Origin: Streptomyces iranensis
GTDB lineage: Bacteria > Actinomycetota > Actinomycetes > Streptomycetales > Streptomycetaceae
Assembly: GCF_017874715.1 (NCBI RefSeq)
Contig: NZ_JAGGLR010000041.1
Span: 1 to 64,000, forward strand
Length of the DNA: 64,000 nucleotides
Direction of reading: 5' to 3'
The notes under the pieces were generated by a model. The model had not been told where the DNA came from and did no database searches. It worked only from the letters and a program-made list of their open reading frames with translations. The position numbers and the translations under genes are program-made. Of this stretch, positions 24,852-34,112 are shown piece after piece. How positions within the stretch are numbered: position 1 is the stretch's first letter; each line of letters opens with the position of its first letter.

Positions 24852-25211
24852 TCAGTGGCGGGTGACGCTGTCATCGTCGACGGCGATGTTCGCGCAGTTG
24901 GAGCCAATGTTGGTGTCGCCCGTCGGGGCCAGGCCGCCCGTGATGACCGTGGTGCCGGTGGCCGTGTCGCATTCGTTGGCCTGGACGACCGAACCACCGG
25001 TGTTGGTGAAGTTGATGCAGTCCGAGCCGAGGTTGACGTCGCCGGTGGGAGCGGCGGCGCCCGTGTTGGTGGTGGTGCCGGTGGCCGTTTCACAGCTGTT
25101 GAGCTGCACGATGAAGTCGTCGTTGGCGTTGGCCAGGGCACCGCCCGCGCCACCGATGACCAGAGCGCCGGCGGCCGCGGTAAGGAGAACTGCCTTCTTG
25201 CCGATGTTCAC
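24852..25211 (-). CDS. short secreted Cys-repeat protein
   Basis: A 119-residue protein starting at GTG 25211 with GGAGGAAT immediately upstream at good spacing. Signal peptide VNIGKKAVLLTAAAGALVIG then ALA. Two 40-residue units (CETATGTTTNTGAAAPTGD and CDTATGTTVITGGLAPTGD, each with NxGSxCxN) match the Lys-rich protein at 23268-23822 almost residue for residue, so the two genes arose by duplication. Four cysteines could form two disulfides. Exported; role unknown. Confidence 0.78.
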   Translation of the reverse strand: MNIGKKAVLLTAAAGALVIGGAGGALANANDDFIVQLNSCETATGTTTNTGAAAPTGDVNLGSDCINFTNTGGSVVQANECDTATGTTVITGGLAPTGDTNIGSNCANIAVDDDSVTRH

Positions 25212-25781
25212 TTGATTCCTCCGTCTGGGTTGCTCCGCGAATTCACGGACGCATGACACAACGAAGCTCATCAGTTAAGGCTTCGGGCCGCCAGTCAGCT
25301 TCACCCGTCCGGCATAGTGCGGTTCTTGCGCGGCGTGTTATCGGAGAATCCCGCTAAGGGGGACCAATGCGACGACCATTTGGCCCAGCAGAATCTGAAT
25401 CCCCGTTATGCGAAGAGGGCCGGACGGCTCTCGGGCAGCGGTGGGGCAGGGGCGAGGCGGAGGGACGGGAGCGGCGCGAACGCTCGACGGCCGGACGCTG
25501 GCGGGGTGGTGACGGGGCGGTGGAGCTCCGATGGCCGCGTGGCGGCCGGGAGACGGCCTCGCGCCGACCGACCGGGCCGCCCCGACCCCGCCCCGGGACT
25601 TGTTCGACCGGTCGGACGAGTGATACATCCAGGCTCTACGACGCAGGAGTGAGTGAGGCACAGTCACACCGACAGCTTCGCGGAACCGCAGCGCGGCGCG
25701 TGTTCACGCCGCTACGCTAAGTGCGCGAAGTGGTCGCCCGGGGGGCGCGGCGAATCAACGCCGGGAGGCGGGAGGAGAGAC
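25212..25781. other. intergenic region, no gene seen
   Basis: 570 bp between divergent genes. Open frames are arginine/proline-rich shadows of GC-biased DNA without ribosome sites. Promoters of both neighbours must lie here. Confidence 0.4.
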
Positions 25782-26552
25782 ATGGGGCACTCACGAAGGG
25801 AAGGGACCCCTTCCGAGCTGATGGACGGGCTGCTCGCCCGTGCGCAGAACGGCTTCGAGATCGGCGAGCCGGTGCTGGCCCAGGCGCGGAGCGCCCTGAT
25901 GCACCAGTCCGAGCTGCGGTCCTGTCGGCAGTGCAATGAGCGGTGCGGCCAGCTCGGGTACAGCACCTATCGGCACGTCTTCCTGCTCCCCGACGGCAGC
26001 AGCCTGCTGCTGTGGGAACTGGAACACAACACGGGCGAGGGCGGCCGCCCGCTGTACGAGCTCTACGCGGACGAGGACGCCCTGTCGCTGGCCGAGCGCC
26101 GCGTCCATGAGCGCCTCGGCGGCGCCCGCTGGGAGGAGCTCGACGGGTTACCGCTGTGGCTCCCGGACCAGCTGCTGCACACGGCCGAGCCGGTGGAGAG
26201 CTCCCGTGCGTATGTGGCCGACAATTCGGCCGACCACGCCCGTCGCGTCCTGCGCCGCGCGGAGAACCCCGACCGTCCGGACGAGGAGACCGAGCGGCTG
26301 CTGGCCACCGCGTTCGCCCATGACATCGCCCTCGCGCCCAAGCCCCGGCGCCGCTCCGGCGGTCCGGACGCGACCTGGTGCCGCTTCTATGAGCACGCCT
26401 TTCTCCTCGCCGGAGGGGACGAGATCGTGCTGTGGGAGCTGGAGCACAATCTGACCCGGGACGGTCGGCTGGTGTGCGAGGTGTACCTCGACGAGGTCTC
26501 GGCGGAGCTCGCGGCGGACCGCCACGCCCGCGCGCTGGGCGTCGATCTCTGA
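25782..26552 (+). CDS. DUF6227 family protein
   Basis: A 256-residue cytosolic protein with a strong ribosome site (GGGAGGAGAGAC). Two similar halves each carry a F-L-L-x-D/G-G-x-x-x-L/V-L-W-E-L-E-H-N segment (about 72-90 and 204-222), so it looks like an internal duplication. This matches DUF6227 proteins of Streptomyces, whose function is unknown. Confidence 0.82.
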   Translation: MGHSRREGTPSELMDGLLARAQNGFEIGEPVLAQARSALMHQSELRSCRQCNERCGQLGYSTYRHVFLLPDGSSLLLWELEHNTGEGGRPLYELYADEDALSLAERRVHERLGGARWEELDGLPLWLPDQLLHTAEPVESSRAYVADNSADHARRVLRRAENPDRPDEETERLLATAFAHDIALAPKPRRRSGGPDATWCRFYEHAFLLAGGDEIVLWELEHNLTRDGRLVCEVYLDEVSAELAADRHARALGVDL

Positions 26553-26630
26553 CGTACGCGGGGCCTCCTGGCGTACGCGGGATCTGCTGACGTACGCGGG
26601 ATCTGCTGACGTACGCGGTATCTGACGCTT
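26550..26630. repeat. about 20-bp tandem repeats after DUF6227
   Basis: Four imperfect copies of TGACGTACGCGGGATCTGC follow the stop codon directly. Confidence 0.75.
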
Positions 26631-26806
26631 CGTAGCCCCCGGTCGCGGCCTTGACGCGTCCACACCCCCCGCTGCACGGGGGAGTGGCGAGACGTCCTCA
26701 TACGGCGCCCAGCACCCGCTTGGCCGACACCGGCTCGCCTGGCGGCCCGTCAGCCGGAAGCCTGGTGACGACGGTGGCGCCGTGACGACGGTGGCGCCGT
26801 GCCGCT

Positions 26807-28240
26807 GTGACGGCGGCGGGCCGCGGACCAGGGAAGCGAGAGAAGCCGGTGCGGGTGCGAGGGAGCAGGGCTCGTACGGGCGCCCGTACGGAGGGCGGTA
26901 CGGCGGGCGGTACGGAGCGGCGTACGGCCTGGCCCCGGCTGAGCCGCCCGCTCGCCCGCCGTCCCACCACCCGCCTCCGTACGCTCATCGACACCGGTGC
27001 CGCGGCCGGTGCCGCCGCCGACGCGTCCGCCGGTTCGTCCATTCCGGGGCCCGCTCCGGCCGAGGAGAGCGGTAAGGAGCCCCCGGGCCGCCGTATGGCC
27101 CGCTGGGTGCCCGCCATCCTCGTCCTCGGCGGCATCGCCTTCGACCTGGCCGCCCCGCCCGGCTACACGGCCTCGCCCTTCTTCGCCGCCGCCCCCTTGG
27201 TCGCCGCGGCGCTCTTACCGCTGCGTCAGACCCTCGTCATGGCCGTCGTCGCGGTCCTCGTCACCTGTCTGCTGGCGGAGTTGCACGGGGTAAGGGACCC
27301 GACCCAGGCGGCCACCGAGATCATCACGGTGGCGACCGTGACCGTGCTGGCGGTGGTGATCAACCGCGTCGTACGCCGCAGTTACCACCGGCTCGCCTCG
27401 GCGCGCGGTGTCGCGGAGGCGGCCCAGCGCGCCGTCCTGCCCGCGCCGCCCGCCCGGCTCGCCGGGCTGGAGATCGCCGCGCGTTACGTACCGGCGGAGA
27501 AGTACGCGGCGATCGGCGGTGACCTGTACGCGGTCCAGGACACTCCGCACGGTGTACGGCTGACCGTCGGGGACGTTCGCGGCAAGGGGCTGGGGGCCGT
27601 GGAGGTCGTGGCGATCCTCCTGGGCTGCTTCCGGGAGGCGGCGGAGCAGGAGACGACGCTGGAGGCGCTCGTGGGCCGCCTGGAGCGGGCGCTGCAGCGC
27701 GAGGGCGCCCGGCGGGCCGACCTGGAGGTGGTCGAGGGGTTCACGACGGCCGTGGTGGCCGAAATTCCGCGCGGTGACTCCACCCTGCGGCTGATCAACC
27801 GCGGCCATCCGGCGCCGCTGCTCCTGGAGGAGGGCGGCGCGGTGCGCGCCCTGGAGCCGGAGACGTCGGCGCTGCCGGTGGGGATGGGGGAGTTGGCGGG
27901 TTGGCCGGACCGGGTGATGGAGCTGGCCTTCGCGGAGGGCGAGACGCTGCTGCTGTTCACGGACGGGGTGACGGAGGCCCGGGACCGCCATGGCGAGTTC
28001 TATGACCCGGAGGAGCGGCTGCGCGGCCGCCGCTTCGACGGTCCGCAGGAGCTGCTGGATGCCTTGGTGGCCGATGTCGAGCGCCATACGGGTGGCGGGA
28101 CGCCGGACGACATGGCGCTGCTGGCGGTCCGTCGGACACCGGCCCGCGGCAACGGGCGGGACAACGGGCGCGGCAACGGGCGCGGCAACGGGCGCGGCAA
28201 CGGTGAAGGGACCGACAGGGCGAACCCCACGCCGTCGTAG
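26807..28240 (+). CDS. PP2C/SpoIIE-type serine phosphatase
   Basis: Up to 477 residues. An Arg-rich start leads to two or three membrane segments (about 100-180: VPAILVLGGIAFDLAA, FFAAAPLVAAALLPL, LVMAVVAVLVTCLLAEL), a short linker with the ARGVAEAAQRAVLP motif, and a PP2C-type (SpoIIE) domain with IGGDLYAVQDT, VGDVRGKGLGAVEV, NRGHPAPLLL and LFTDGVTEARD, where the Asp residues bind metal. Such proteins dephosphorylate anti-anti-sigma factors in partner-switching. A GNGRGNGRGNGR tail ends the protein. The GTG start at 26807 is uncertain; ATG 27092 would begin just before the first membrane segment. Confidence 0.85.
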   Translation: MTAAGRGPGKREKPVRVRGSRARTGARTEGGTAGGTERRTAWPRLSRPLARRPTTRLRTLIDTGAAAGAAADASAGSSIPGPAPAEESGKEPPGRRMARWVPAILVLGGIAFDLAAPPGYTASPFFAAAPLVAAALLPLRQTLVMAVVAVLVTCLLAELHGVRDPTQAATEIITVATVTVLAVVINRVVRRSYHRLASARGVAEAAQRAVLPAPPARLAGLEIAARYVPAEKYAAIGGDLYAVQDTPHGVRLTVGDVRGKGLGAVEVVAILLGCFREAAEQETTLEALVGRLERALQREGARRADLEVVEGFTTAVVAEIPRGDSTLRLINRGHPAPLLLEEGGAVRALEPETSALPVGMGELAGWPDRVMELAFAEGETLLLFTDGVTEARDRHGEFYDPEERLRGRRFDGPQELLDALVADVERHTGGGTPDDMALLAVRRTPARGNGRDNGRGNGRGNGRGNGEGTDRANPTPS

Positions 28241-28524
28241 CCGACCGACCGACCGACCGACCAACCGCACCGCACCGCGCCGCACCGCACACCGTGCGTA
28301 ACCGACCGAGCCCCCTCCGCATAACAATTGACGCACGATCGATCCGTATGCGGTTTTGCCAACTCTTGCCCAGTACGTCGACTCGCCCCTATCTGTCCCT
28401 TCTTGAGCGCTAAGTTCATGCCAAAGGTGCGCGGATTCCTCTGAACAGCTTGGAATCACATCGCGCTCTCTATTAACGTTCGATAACGCAGCGCGGTCGT
28501 CACAACCGTCGCAAGGGCGGCACC

Positions 28525-28682
28525 GTGCGCCGTCGCCGAATCCCGTACGCACAGCGGCAGTACCGCACCACCAGCAGCACCAAGGGAACCGGGGAACCAA
28601 CAACCTTGGGGTGAATCGGGTCGAACCTGACCCGTAGGAGACCTTCCTGCTCCGAACCCGTCAGCTAACCCGGTAGGCGAGA
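28525..28682 (+). promoter_or_regulatory. c-di-AMP (ydaO-type) riboswitch
   Basis: The leader contains the conserved blocks of the ydaO/yuaA riboswitch in the right order: CGCCGAATCC, the purine-rich GGGAACCGGGGAACCAAC, CTTGGGGTGAATCGGG, AGGAGACCTTCCTGCTCCGA and CCCGTCAGCTAACCCGGTAG. In Streptomyces this riboswitch typically controls cell-wall hydrolases, as here, and ligand binding shuts expression off. The expression platform probably lies in the purine run 28680-28696 including the ribosome site. Confidence 0.85.
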
Positions 28683-28705
28683 AGGAAGGAAAGGAGTGCG
28701 CCTCC

Positions 28706-29959
28706 GTGGCGTCCAACAGGTCTGTCCTGGACGAGGCTCCGTATCGCACACGGGGAGGCGGTTTGGGGACCGCCACCGCCTACGGCCCCGGCTTCGACGC
28801 CGGCGGCAGGATGAGCTCAGGGGGCGGCCGATTCGCCCCCGACGACCCTTACGCGTTCGCGCCCGACGACCCGTACGCGTTCGCCCCGGACGACCGCTAT
28901 GCGGATGAGGGCGCCTCCGAGGGCCCGGGTGCCGGATTCGAGGCCGAGACCTGGGAGGAGTGGAACCCCACCGAGGAGTCCATCGCTCCCGTACGCGGTC
29001 GGCACCGCGTGGCCAGGCAGCGGGGCGGAACCATGGCGCGCAGCGGCGCCGTCCTCGGGGTCGGCGTGATCGCGGCGGTCGGTGCGGGCGGTATGGCCAG
29101 CGCCAAGGACCGTCCCGCGCTCCCCATCTCCATGCCGGACCTCGGCCATGTCGCCGATGAGGTCAAGGCCGGCCTGCCCGCCGCCAAGGACCTGCCGGGC
29201 ATCGGCTCCTGGGCGTCGGACGACAGCAGTGGCGCGCAGACCGCCGCCGCCCCGCTCTCCCAGGCCGGTCTGACCAGCGAGGACGAGCAGCGCGGCACCA
29301 CCGACGCGGGCGAGGCGCTCCGCGCCCGCATCCTCCAGCAGGCCGAGAACCAGCAGAACGCGGCGGACGAGGACAGCCGCACCGCCGCCGCGAAGGCCGC
29401 CGCCAAGGACGCCAGGGCCGCCGCGGACAAGGCCGCCGACCAGGCCGCGGAGGCGGCCGCCAAGCGGAAGGCCAAGGCCGAGGCGGAGAAGAAGGCCGCC
29501 GAGCAGCGGGCGAAGGAGGCGGCCGAGAAGAAGGCCGCGGCCGAGCGCCAGGCCAGGCTCGCCGCCGCGTACACCCTCCCCGTCGGCTCGTACACCCTGA
29601 CCGCCGGCTTCGGCCAGGCGGGCGACATGTGGTCGGCCGACCACACCGGCCAGGACTTCGCCGCCCCGACCGGCACCCCGGTCAAGGCGGTGCACGGCGG
29701 CACCATCACCCAGGCGGGCTGGGCCGGTTCGTACGGCTACCGCATCGTGCTGACCCTGAGCGACGGCACCGAGCTCTGGTTCTGCCACCTGTCCTCGATG
29801 GTGGTCACCTCCGGCAAGGTGTCGGCGGGTGACGTCATCGCCCGCGTCGGCGCCACCGGCAATGTGACCGGCCCGCACCTCCACCTCGAGGTCCGGCCGG
29901 GCGGCGGCTCGCCGATCGACCCGATGCCCTGGCTGCGCCAGCACGGGCTTAACCCCTGA
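28706..29959 (+). CDS. M23 family metallopeptidase (cell-wall hydrolase)
   Basis: A 417-residue protein from GTG 28706 (AAGGAG 9 bases upstream). An acidic N-terminus with FAPDDPYAFAPDDPYA repeats is followed by one membrane segment (SGAVLGVGVIAAVGAGGMAS, about 112-131), a long Ala/Lys coiled coil (about 205-290) and a C-terminal LytM/M23 domain with the zinc ligands HTGQD-type (H...D) and HLHLEV (near residue 392). It should cleave peptide crosslinks in peptidoglycan. The c-di-AMP riboswitch upstream fits control of wall hydrolysis by this second messenger. Confidence 0.92.
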   Translation: MASNRSVLDEAPYRTRGGGLGTATAYGPGFDAGGRMSSGGGRFAPDDPYAFAPDDPYAFAPDDRYADEGASEGPGAGFEAETWEEWNPTEESIAPVRGRHRVARQRGGTMARSGAVLGVGVIAAVGAGGMASAKDRPALPISMPDLGHVADEVKAGLPAAKDLPGIGSWASDDSSGAQTAAAPLSQAGLTSEDEQRGTTDAGEALRARILQQAENQQNAADEDSRTAAAKAAAKDARAAADKAADQAAEAAAKRKAKAEAEKKAAEQRAKEAAEKKAAAERQARLAAAYTLPVGSYTLTAGFGQAGDMWSADHTGQDFAAPTGTPVKAVHGGTITQAGWAGSYGYRIVLTLSDGTELWFCHLSSMVVTSGKVSAGDVIARVGATGNVTGPHLHLEVRPGGGSPIDPMPWLRQHGLNP

Positions 29960-29968
29960 TACCCCGGC

Positions 29969-30004
29969 GGCCCTGGCGCTCTCTCCCCCCTTGACGCCAG
30001 GGCC
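29969..30004 (+). terminator. hairpin terminator
   Basis: A 10-bp stem (GGCCCTGGCG/CGCCAGGGCC) 10 bp after the M23 stop. Confidence 0.75.
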
Positions 30005-30097
30005 GTCGGCTTTAGGCCCCTTACGCCCGACCTTCAGGAACACATGCGGGAACAACAGGCCGGAACAACCCCGTCCAGCCAACCGTTGTAGAGACGT

Positions 30098-31042
30098 ATG
30101 TCTGACAACACACAGAAGATCGGTGACCTGTCCGTCTTCCCGCTCTCCCTCGGCGGGAACGTCTTCGGCTGGACCGCGAACGAGGCCGAGTCCTTCCGGG
30201 TGCTCGACGCCTATGTGGCGGCGGGCGGCGACTTCGTCGACACCGCCGATGTCTACTCCGCCTGGGTACCGGGCAATGAGGGCGGCGAGTCCGAGACCGT
30301 CCTCGGCAACTGGTTCGCCTCCCGTGGCAACCGCTCCGACATCGTCCTCGCCACCAAGGTGGGCGCCGGCTCCCCGGAGCCGCGCGGGCTGACCTCTTCC
30401 GCCATCAAATCGGGCGTCGAGGAATCCCTCCAGCGGCTGCGCACCGACTACATCGACCTCTACTACACCCACTACGACGACCCGTCGGTGCCGGTGGAGG
30501 AGATCATCACCACCCTGGACGAGCTGGTCAGGGAGGGCAAGGTCCGCGAGATCGCCGCGTCCAACGTCGGCGCGGACCGTCTGGAGGCCCAGCTGGCCTT
30601 CTCCACCCGGGAGAACCTGGCCCGCTACGTCGCCCTCCAGCCGCACTACAACCTGGTCTCGCGCGACACCTTCGAGGGCGAGCTGTCCGAGGTCGCCGCC
30701 CGCCACGACCTGGCGACGATCCCGTACTACTCCTTGGCGTCCGGCTTCCTCACCGGCAAGTACCGACCCGGAACGGCCGTCGACAGTCCCCGCTCCACGG
30801 GCGCGGCCAAGCACCTGGAGACCGAGCGCGGCCAGAAGGTCCTCGCCGCCCTGGACGACGTCGCCGCCAACCACCGCACCGAGCCCGCCACGGTCGCCCT
30901 GGCCTGGCTCCTCGCCCAGCCCACAGTCGTGGCCCCCCTGGCCAGCGCCAGCTCCGTCGACCAGCTCCCTGCCCTCCTGGCCTCGGTCGACCTCAAGCTG
31001 ACCCAGCCGGAACTGGACCTGCTGACGTCGGCGTCGGACTGA
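30098..31042 (+). CDS. aldo/keto reductase
   Basis: A 314-residue TIM-barrel oxidoreductase. Catalytic Asp/Tyr in DTADVYSAW (D49, Y54 region), Lys in ATKVGAG, and the His-containing YIDLYYTHYDDP segment are present; the C-terminus keeps VAPLASASS-type phosphate-binding residues. It reduces aldehydes or ketones with NADPH; physiological substrate unknown. The conserved His is shifted to THYDD, as in many actinobacterial members. Confidence 0.92.
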   Translation: MSDNTQKIGDLSVFPLSLGGNVFGWTANEAESFRVLDAYVAAGGDFVDTADVYSAWVPGNEGGESETVLGNWFASRGNRSDIVLATKVGAGSPEPRGLTSSAIKSGVEESLQRLRTDYIDLYYTHYDDPSVPVEEIITTLDELVREGKVREIAASNVGADRLEAQLAFSTRENLARYVALQPHYNLVSRDTFEGELSEVAARHDLATIPYYSLASGFLTGKYRPGTAVDSPRSTGAAKHLETERGQKVLAALDDVAANHRTEPATVALAWLLAQPTVVAPLASASSVDQLPALLASVDLKLTQPELDLLTSASD

Positions 31043-31208
31043 CCGGAAGACGGGGCGGGACGGGCGCCAACCGCCCGGCGGGCGGTAGGACGGCGGGCGG
31101 GCGATATTGGAGCCCCGCCCGCCTGAGCCACCCGCGCGTACGCGAACCGCGACGCACGACCCAGGATCCCTTACTGCCGTCGGACGCGTTACTGCCGATC
31201 GGCGAGGT

Positions 31209-31508
31209 CTACCGCCGATCGGCGAGGGCCCAGGACGCGAGGGCGACGCCACCGGCGACGGCGAAGACGGACGGCCAGGCCCCGACCTTCTTCGCCAGCG
31301 GATGCGACCCGGCGAACGCGGCGATGTATGCCGCACTGAGCGCGGCGGCAGTCCCGTTCCCCGCCTTCTCCCGCCACCCCCGAGCGGCCACCGCCCCCGC
31401 AGCGGCCAGGGCAACCCCACCCAAGGGCCGCCTCTTGGTCCACCGAGCCACGCCATACCCCCCGACCAACCCACCCGCAGCCACAACCCCCGCCGGCACA
31501 CCAGCCAT
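31209..31508 (-). CDS. small conserved membrane protein
   Basis: A 99-residue protein, start ATG 31508 chosen because GGAGG is 8 bases upstream. Alternating hydrophobic stretches (VPAGVVAAGGLVGGYGVAR, GGVALAAAGAVAARG, AAALSAAYIAAFAGSH, WPSVFAVAGGVALASWAL) suggest three or four membrane segments. It resembles small conserved hypothetical proteins of Streptomyces with the same HPLAKKVGAWPSV motif. Function unknown. Confidence 0.75.
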   Translation of the reverse strand: MAGVPAGVVAAGGLVGGYGVARWTKRRPLGGVALAAAGAVAARGWREKAGNGTAAALSAAYIAAFAGSHPLAKKVGAWPSVFAVAGGVALASWALADRR

Positions 31509-31582
31509 CCCCATACCTCCCACTCGAAGGATCTCCTGGCCCCGACCCTACGCAGCAGACACGAGGAACCGTCGCCGGCCCG

Positions 31583-31891
31583 TCAGCCTTCCTCCACGAG
31601 CCCCGCATTCAAGGCCCGCGTCCAGAGCCGGTCCTGCCATTCGTTGGCGTCCGGCGCGGGCTTGACGGTGAGGACGGGGTTCGGGCCCGTCTCGATGAGG
31701 TGCAGCAGCGTCCAGGCGACGCCATGGCAATCGTCCGGACCGAAGCAGTCGGCCAGCGCCCTGGCCTCCTGGGCCGTGACCGGTCTGGAGATCGCATCAA
31801 GCTGCTCGACGCGCCTGTCGATCTCTTCCCCACTCGCCCCCACATCGGGAAGCGGCCCATCGGCAACGAATACCCGCACCTCGGTTCTCAT
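31583..31891 (-). CDS. hypothetical protein
   Basis: A 102-residue soluble protein (MRTEVRVFVADGPLPDVGA...), with a central LADCFGPDDCHGVAWTLLHL. I recognise no family, but codon use looks like a real gene. ATG 31891 is preferred over 31927; the ribosome site (CGGGG) is weak. Confidence 0.6.
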   Translation of the reverse strand: MRTEVRVFVADGPLPDVGASGEEIDRRVEQLDAISRPVTAQEARALADCFGPDDCHGVAWTLLHLIETGPNPVLTVKPAPDANEWQDRLWTRALNAGLVEEG

Positions 31892-31993
31892 CCCCGAATG
31901 ATCGTCCGCAGCCACTGCCCTGGGCAAGACGCCTCGGCAAGGCGAGCATGCCGACGCACGGATAAAGCAGTCAGGCCTCCGTCAACGCGGACC

Positions 31994-32203
31994 TCACCCC
32001 AACTGCCCATCCCGCACGGCCGCCACGAAGTCCGCCCACGCCCGGCGCGAGACCCCGATCACGGGCCCGCCCGGATCCTTGGAGTCCCGCACGGCGGACG
32101 ATCCCGGCCGGAAGGCGACCTCGACGCATTCGGTGTTGCCGGCACCACTGTAGGAGGACTTGAACCAGCCGCCGTCTCCGTCGGATATGCAGGGCTCGCG
32201 CAT
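31994..32203 (-). CDS. DUF397 domain protein
   Basis: A 69-residue protein with the DUF397 signature: WFKSSYSGAGNTECVEVAF, then VRDSKDPGGPVI and WADFVAAVRDG. DUF397 proteins are small partners of WhiJ-type HTH regulators in Streptomyces. Its ATG overlaps the stop of the HTH gene (ATGA), so both are made together. Confidence 0.93.
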   Translation of the reverse strand: MREPCISDGDGGWFKSSYSGAGNTECVEVAFRPGSSAVRDSKDPGGPVIGVSRRAWADFVAAVRDGQLG

Positions 32204-33048
32204 CAGATCTCCTCACGGACGCGTTCGATGAGGGCGGAGGACGAAGCCATGTCCAGCGCCTGAGCGCGAAGGTAGTCGAACGCGACCCGGTAGCGCTCCA
32301 GTTCCTCGTCCTTCTCCATGAAGAGCGAGCCGACGTGGATGTCGACGTACACGACGTCCAGCGAGGGCTCGGCACCCCCGAGAATCACGAAACTCCCCAT
32401 GGCCGCTGAGTGGGCGCCCTTGGCGAATGGCAGCACCTGAAGCGTGATGTCGGGCGACTCGTTGGCGCGCAACAAGTGACCCAGTTGCTCCCGCATCACC
32501 TCACGCGAACCGACCACGCGCCGGATCACGGACTCGTCGAGGATGGCCCACAGGCGTGGTGGCTTCGGTCGGCTCAGAACCTCCTGCCGCTTCATCCGAA
32601 GGTCGACGAGGCGCGCGATCTCCTCCGCGGACAGCCTCATCTCCGACGCGTGCTGCACCGCTTCCGCATAGCCGCGAGTCTGCAGCAGCCCCGGCACGTA
32701 CAGACAGGCGAAGTGATCCTCTCGGACTGCCTCGTCCTCCAACGTGAAGAGCAGGTTCATGCTCTCCGGCAGAGAATCCGCGAAGGAGGTCCACCACCCC
32801 TGCCGCTTCGCGTCCTTGGCAAGGCCGACCACGGCCTTCCGCTCAGCCTCGCTCGCTCCGTACTCACGGCACAGCGCGTCCACGATGGGCCACTTCACAG
32901 GCCCTTCCTGCGTCTCGTACCGGCTGACGGTCGCCTTCGAAACCCCGACAAGCCGACCCGCCTCCTCCAGGGTCATCCCCTTGCGGGCCCGGAACTTGCG
33001 CATCATGACGCCGAGCTGTCGTCGACGAGTAGTGGCCCGCGCTGGCAT
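32203..33048 (-). CDS. WhiJ-like HTH regulator with DUF5753 domain
   Basis: A 281-residue protein. An XRE helix-turn-helix (about 10-65: LRKFRARKGMTLEEAGRLVG-like, SKATVSRYE) is joined to a DUF5753 domain (YVPGLLQTRGYAEAV, LDESVIRRVVG, LQVLPFAKGAHSAAMGSF). This is the WhiJ family, which represses or modulates development and secondary metabolism and is thought to be controlled by the DUF397 partner. Start ATG 33048 has GGAGAGG 9 bases upstream. Transcribed divergently from the ATPase gene at 33269. Confidence 0.92.
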   Translation of the reverse strand: MPARATTRRRQLGVMMRKFRARKGMTLEEAGRLVGVSKATVSRYETQEGPVKWPIVDALCREYGASEAERKAVVGLAKDAKRQGWWTSFADSLPESMNLLFTLEDEAVREDHFACLYVPGLLQTRGYAEAVQHASEMRLSAEEIARLVDLRMKRQEVLSRPKPPRLWAILDESVIRRVVGSREVMREQLGHLLRANESPDITLQVLPFAKGAHSAAMGSFVILGGAEPSLDVVYVDIHVGSLFMEKDEELERYRVAFDYLRAQALDMASSSALIERVREEI

Positions 33049-33268
33049 GACGGCTACCTCTCCCTCCGAGCTGGCCACGACGGGACCAGCGGCAACAAGG
33101 TTATGGGCGGCTGAAGTTGCCACACCACCGGATTCACCCTTCCGAGAATTCGTGAGAAGTTACATAGAGAGACTTCTCAATGCCATACTCGCATCAGCCA
33201 GACTACGCAGCGCGGTCGTACGGACACGGCTGGGCACAGCGCTGACGTAGCGCCCAAGGAGTGTGGCC

Positions 33269-33901
33269 ATGTACCGCTACTCAGTCACCGAACCCCACCC
33301 TCGCCGCTGCATCCTCCCCTTCACCGCCGAGCCGCTCCAGCTGGCCGGCCTGCGCCGAGCGGTAAGAGCAGAACTCGCGGCCTGGGGGATGCAGACTCTC
33401 GTCGAGGAAGCCCAACTGATCACCACCGAGCTGGCGTCGAATGTGATCAAGCACGTCGGCCAGGGCTCCGTGGCCACGCTCGTCCTCGATGCCAGCACGG
33501 ACCAGCTCCGCGTGGAGCTGCACGACAAGAGCGACAAGGAGCCTCATCGTCTCAACCCGACGTGCGACGAGGAATCCGGCCGCGGGCTGCAGCTCCTCGC
33601 GGCCCTGACTCCCTCCTGGGGCACGATCCGCACGGTGGCCGGCAAAGCGGTCTGGTGCGAGCTGCCGCTGGCCCCGGACGAAACCCGCCGCCGCATCCAG
33701 CGCGCGACGACCGTAATGGAGACCTACGGCCTCGCGGTCGGCAGCCCGACCACGAGGCTCACCCACCGCCCGGTTCTGGAAGAGTCGGCGACCAGCTTGA
33801 TCCTGGACCTGCTGCACTGGCTGGCGGCACAGGGCCTCGACCCCGACGACATCCTCGACCGAGCCCAGATCCACTTCGAATCCGGGCGAGAGGTCGCCTG
33901 A
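33269..33901 (+). CDS. RsbW-like ATP-binding protein
   Basis: A 210-residue HATPase_c protein with N box ITTELASNVIKHVGQG and glycine motif EESGRGLQLL; a 70-residue C-terminal extension is specific to this type. AAGGAG precedes the ATG at 33269; a GTG two codons earlier is too close to it. Together with the divergent WhiJ-like and DUF397 genes it forms the recurrent Streptomyces HTH/DUF397/ATPase module. It probably acts as an anti-sigma-like or regulator-binding protein. Confidence 0.85.
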   Translation: MYRYSVTEPHPRRCILPFTAEPLQLAGLRRAVRAELAAWGMQTLVEEAQLITTELASNVIKHVGQGSVATLVLDASTDQLRVELHDKSDKEPHRLNPTCDEESGRGLQLLAALTPSWGTIRTVAGKAVWCELPLAPDETRRRIQRATTVMETYGLAVGSPTTRLTHRPVLEESATSLILDLLHWLAAQGLDPDDILDRAQIHFESGREVA

Positions 33902-34112
33902 CGATGTCATGGTTGGCTCCGCGAGTACGGCTGCTCAGCCAGCTGCTGACCGCCCTCAGCGCTGCAGGAGTGCGCCGCGCGGCTGGCTGCAGACTGCGGG
34001 TGATGCTCCACATGCCGAGGCACTTAGGAGCCCTTGCGGAGTGATCTTCGTGTGACACGGTGGAACGGTAGGTGATCTCGTTGCTGGGGGGTGAGGACGG
34101 CTCAGCCGAAGC
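33902..34112. other. boundary region, no gene seen
   Basis: Between the WhiJ-type module and the transposase remnants. Sequence near 34030-34080 may be an outer end of the IS5 remnant. Confidence 0.35.

Noticed and set aside
28817-31501. 894-residue minus-strand open frame
   Set aside because: Antisense to the M23 peptidase and aldo/keto reductase genes, both well supported on the plus strand.
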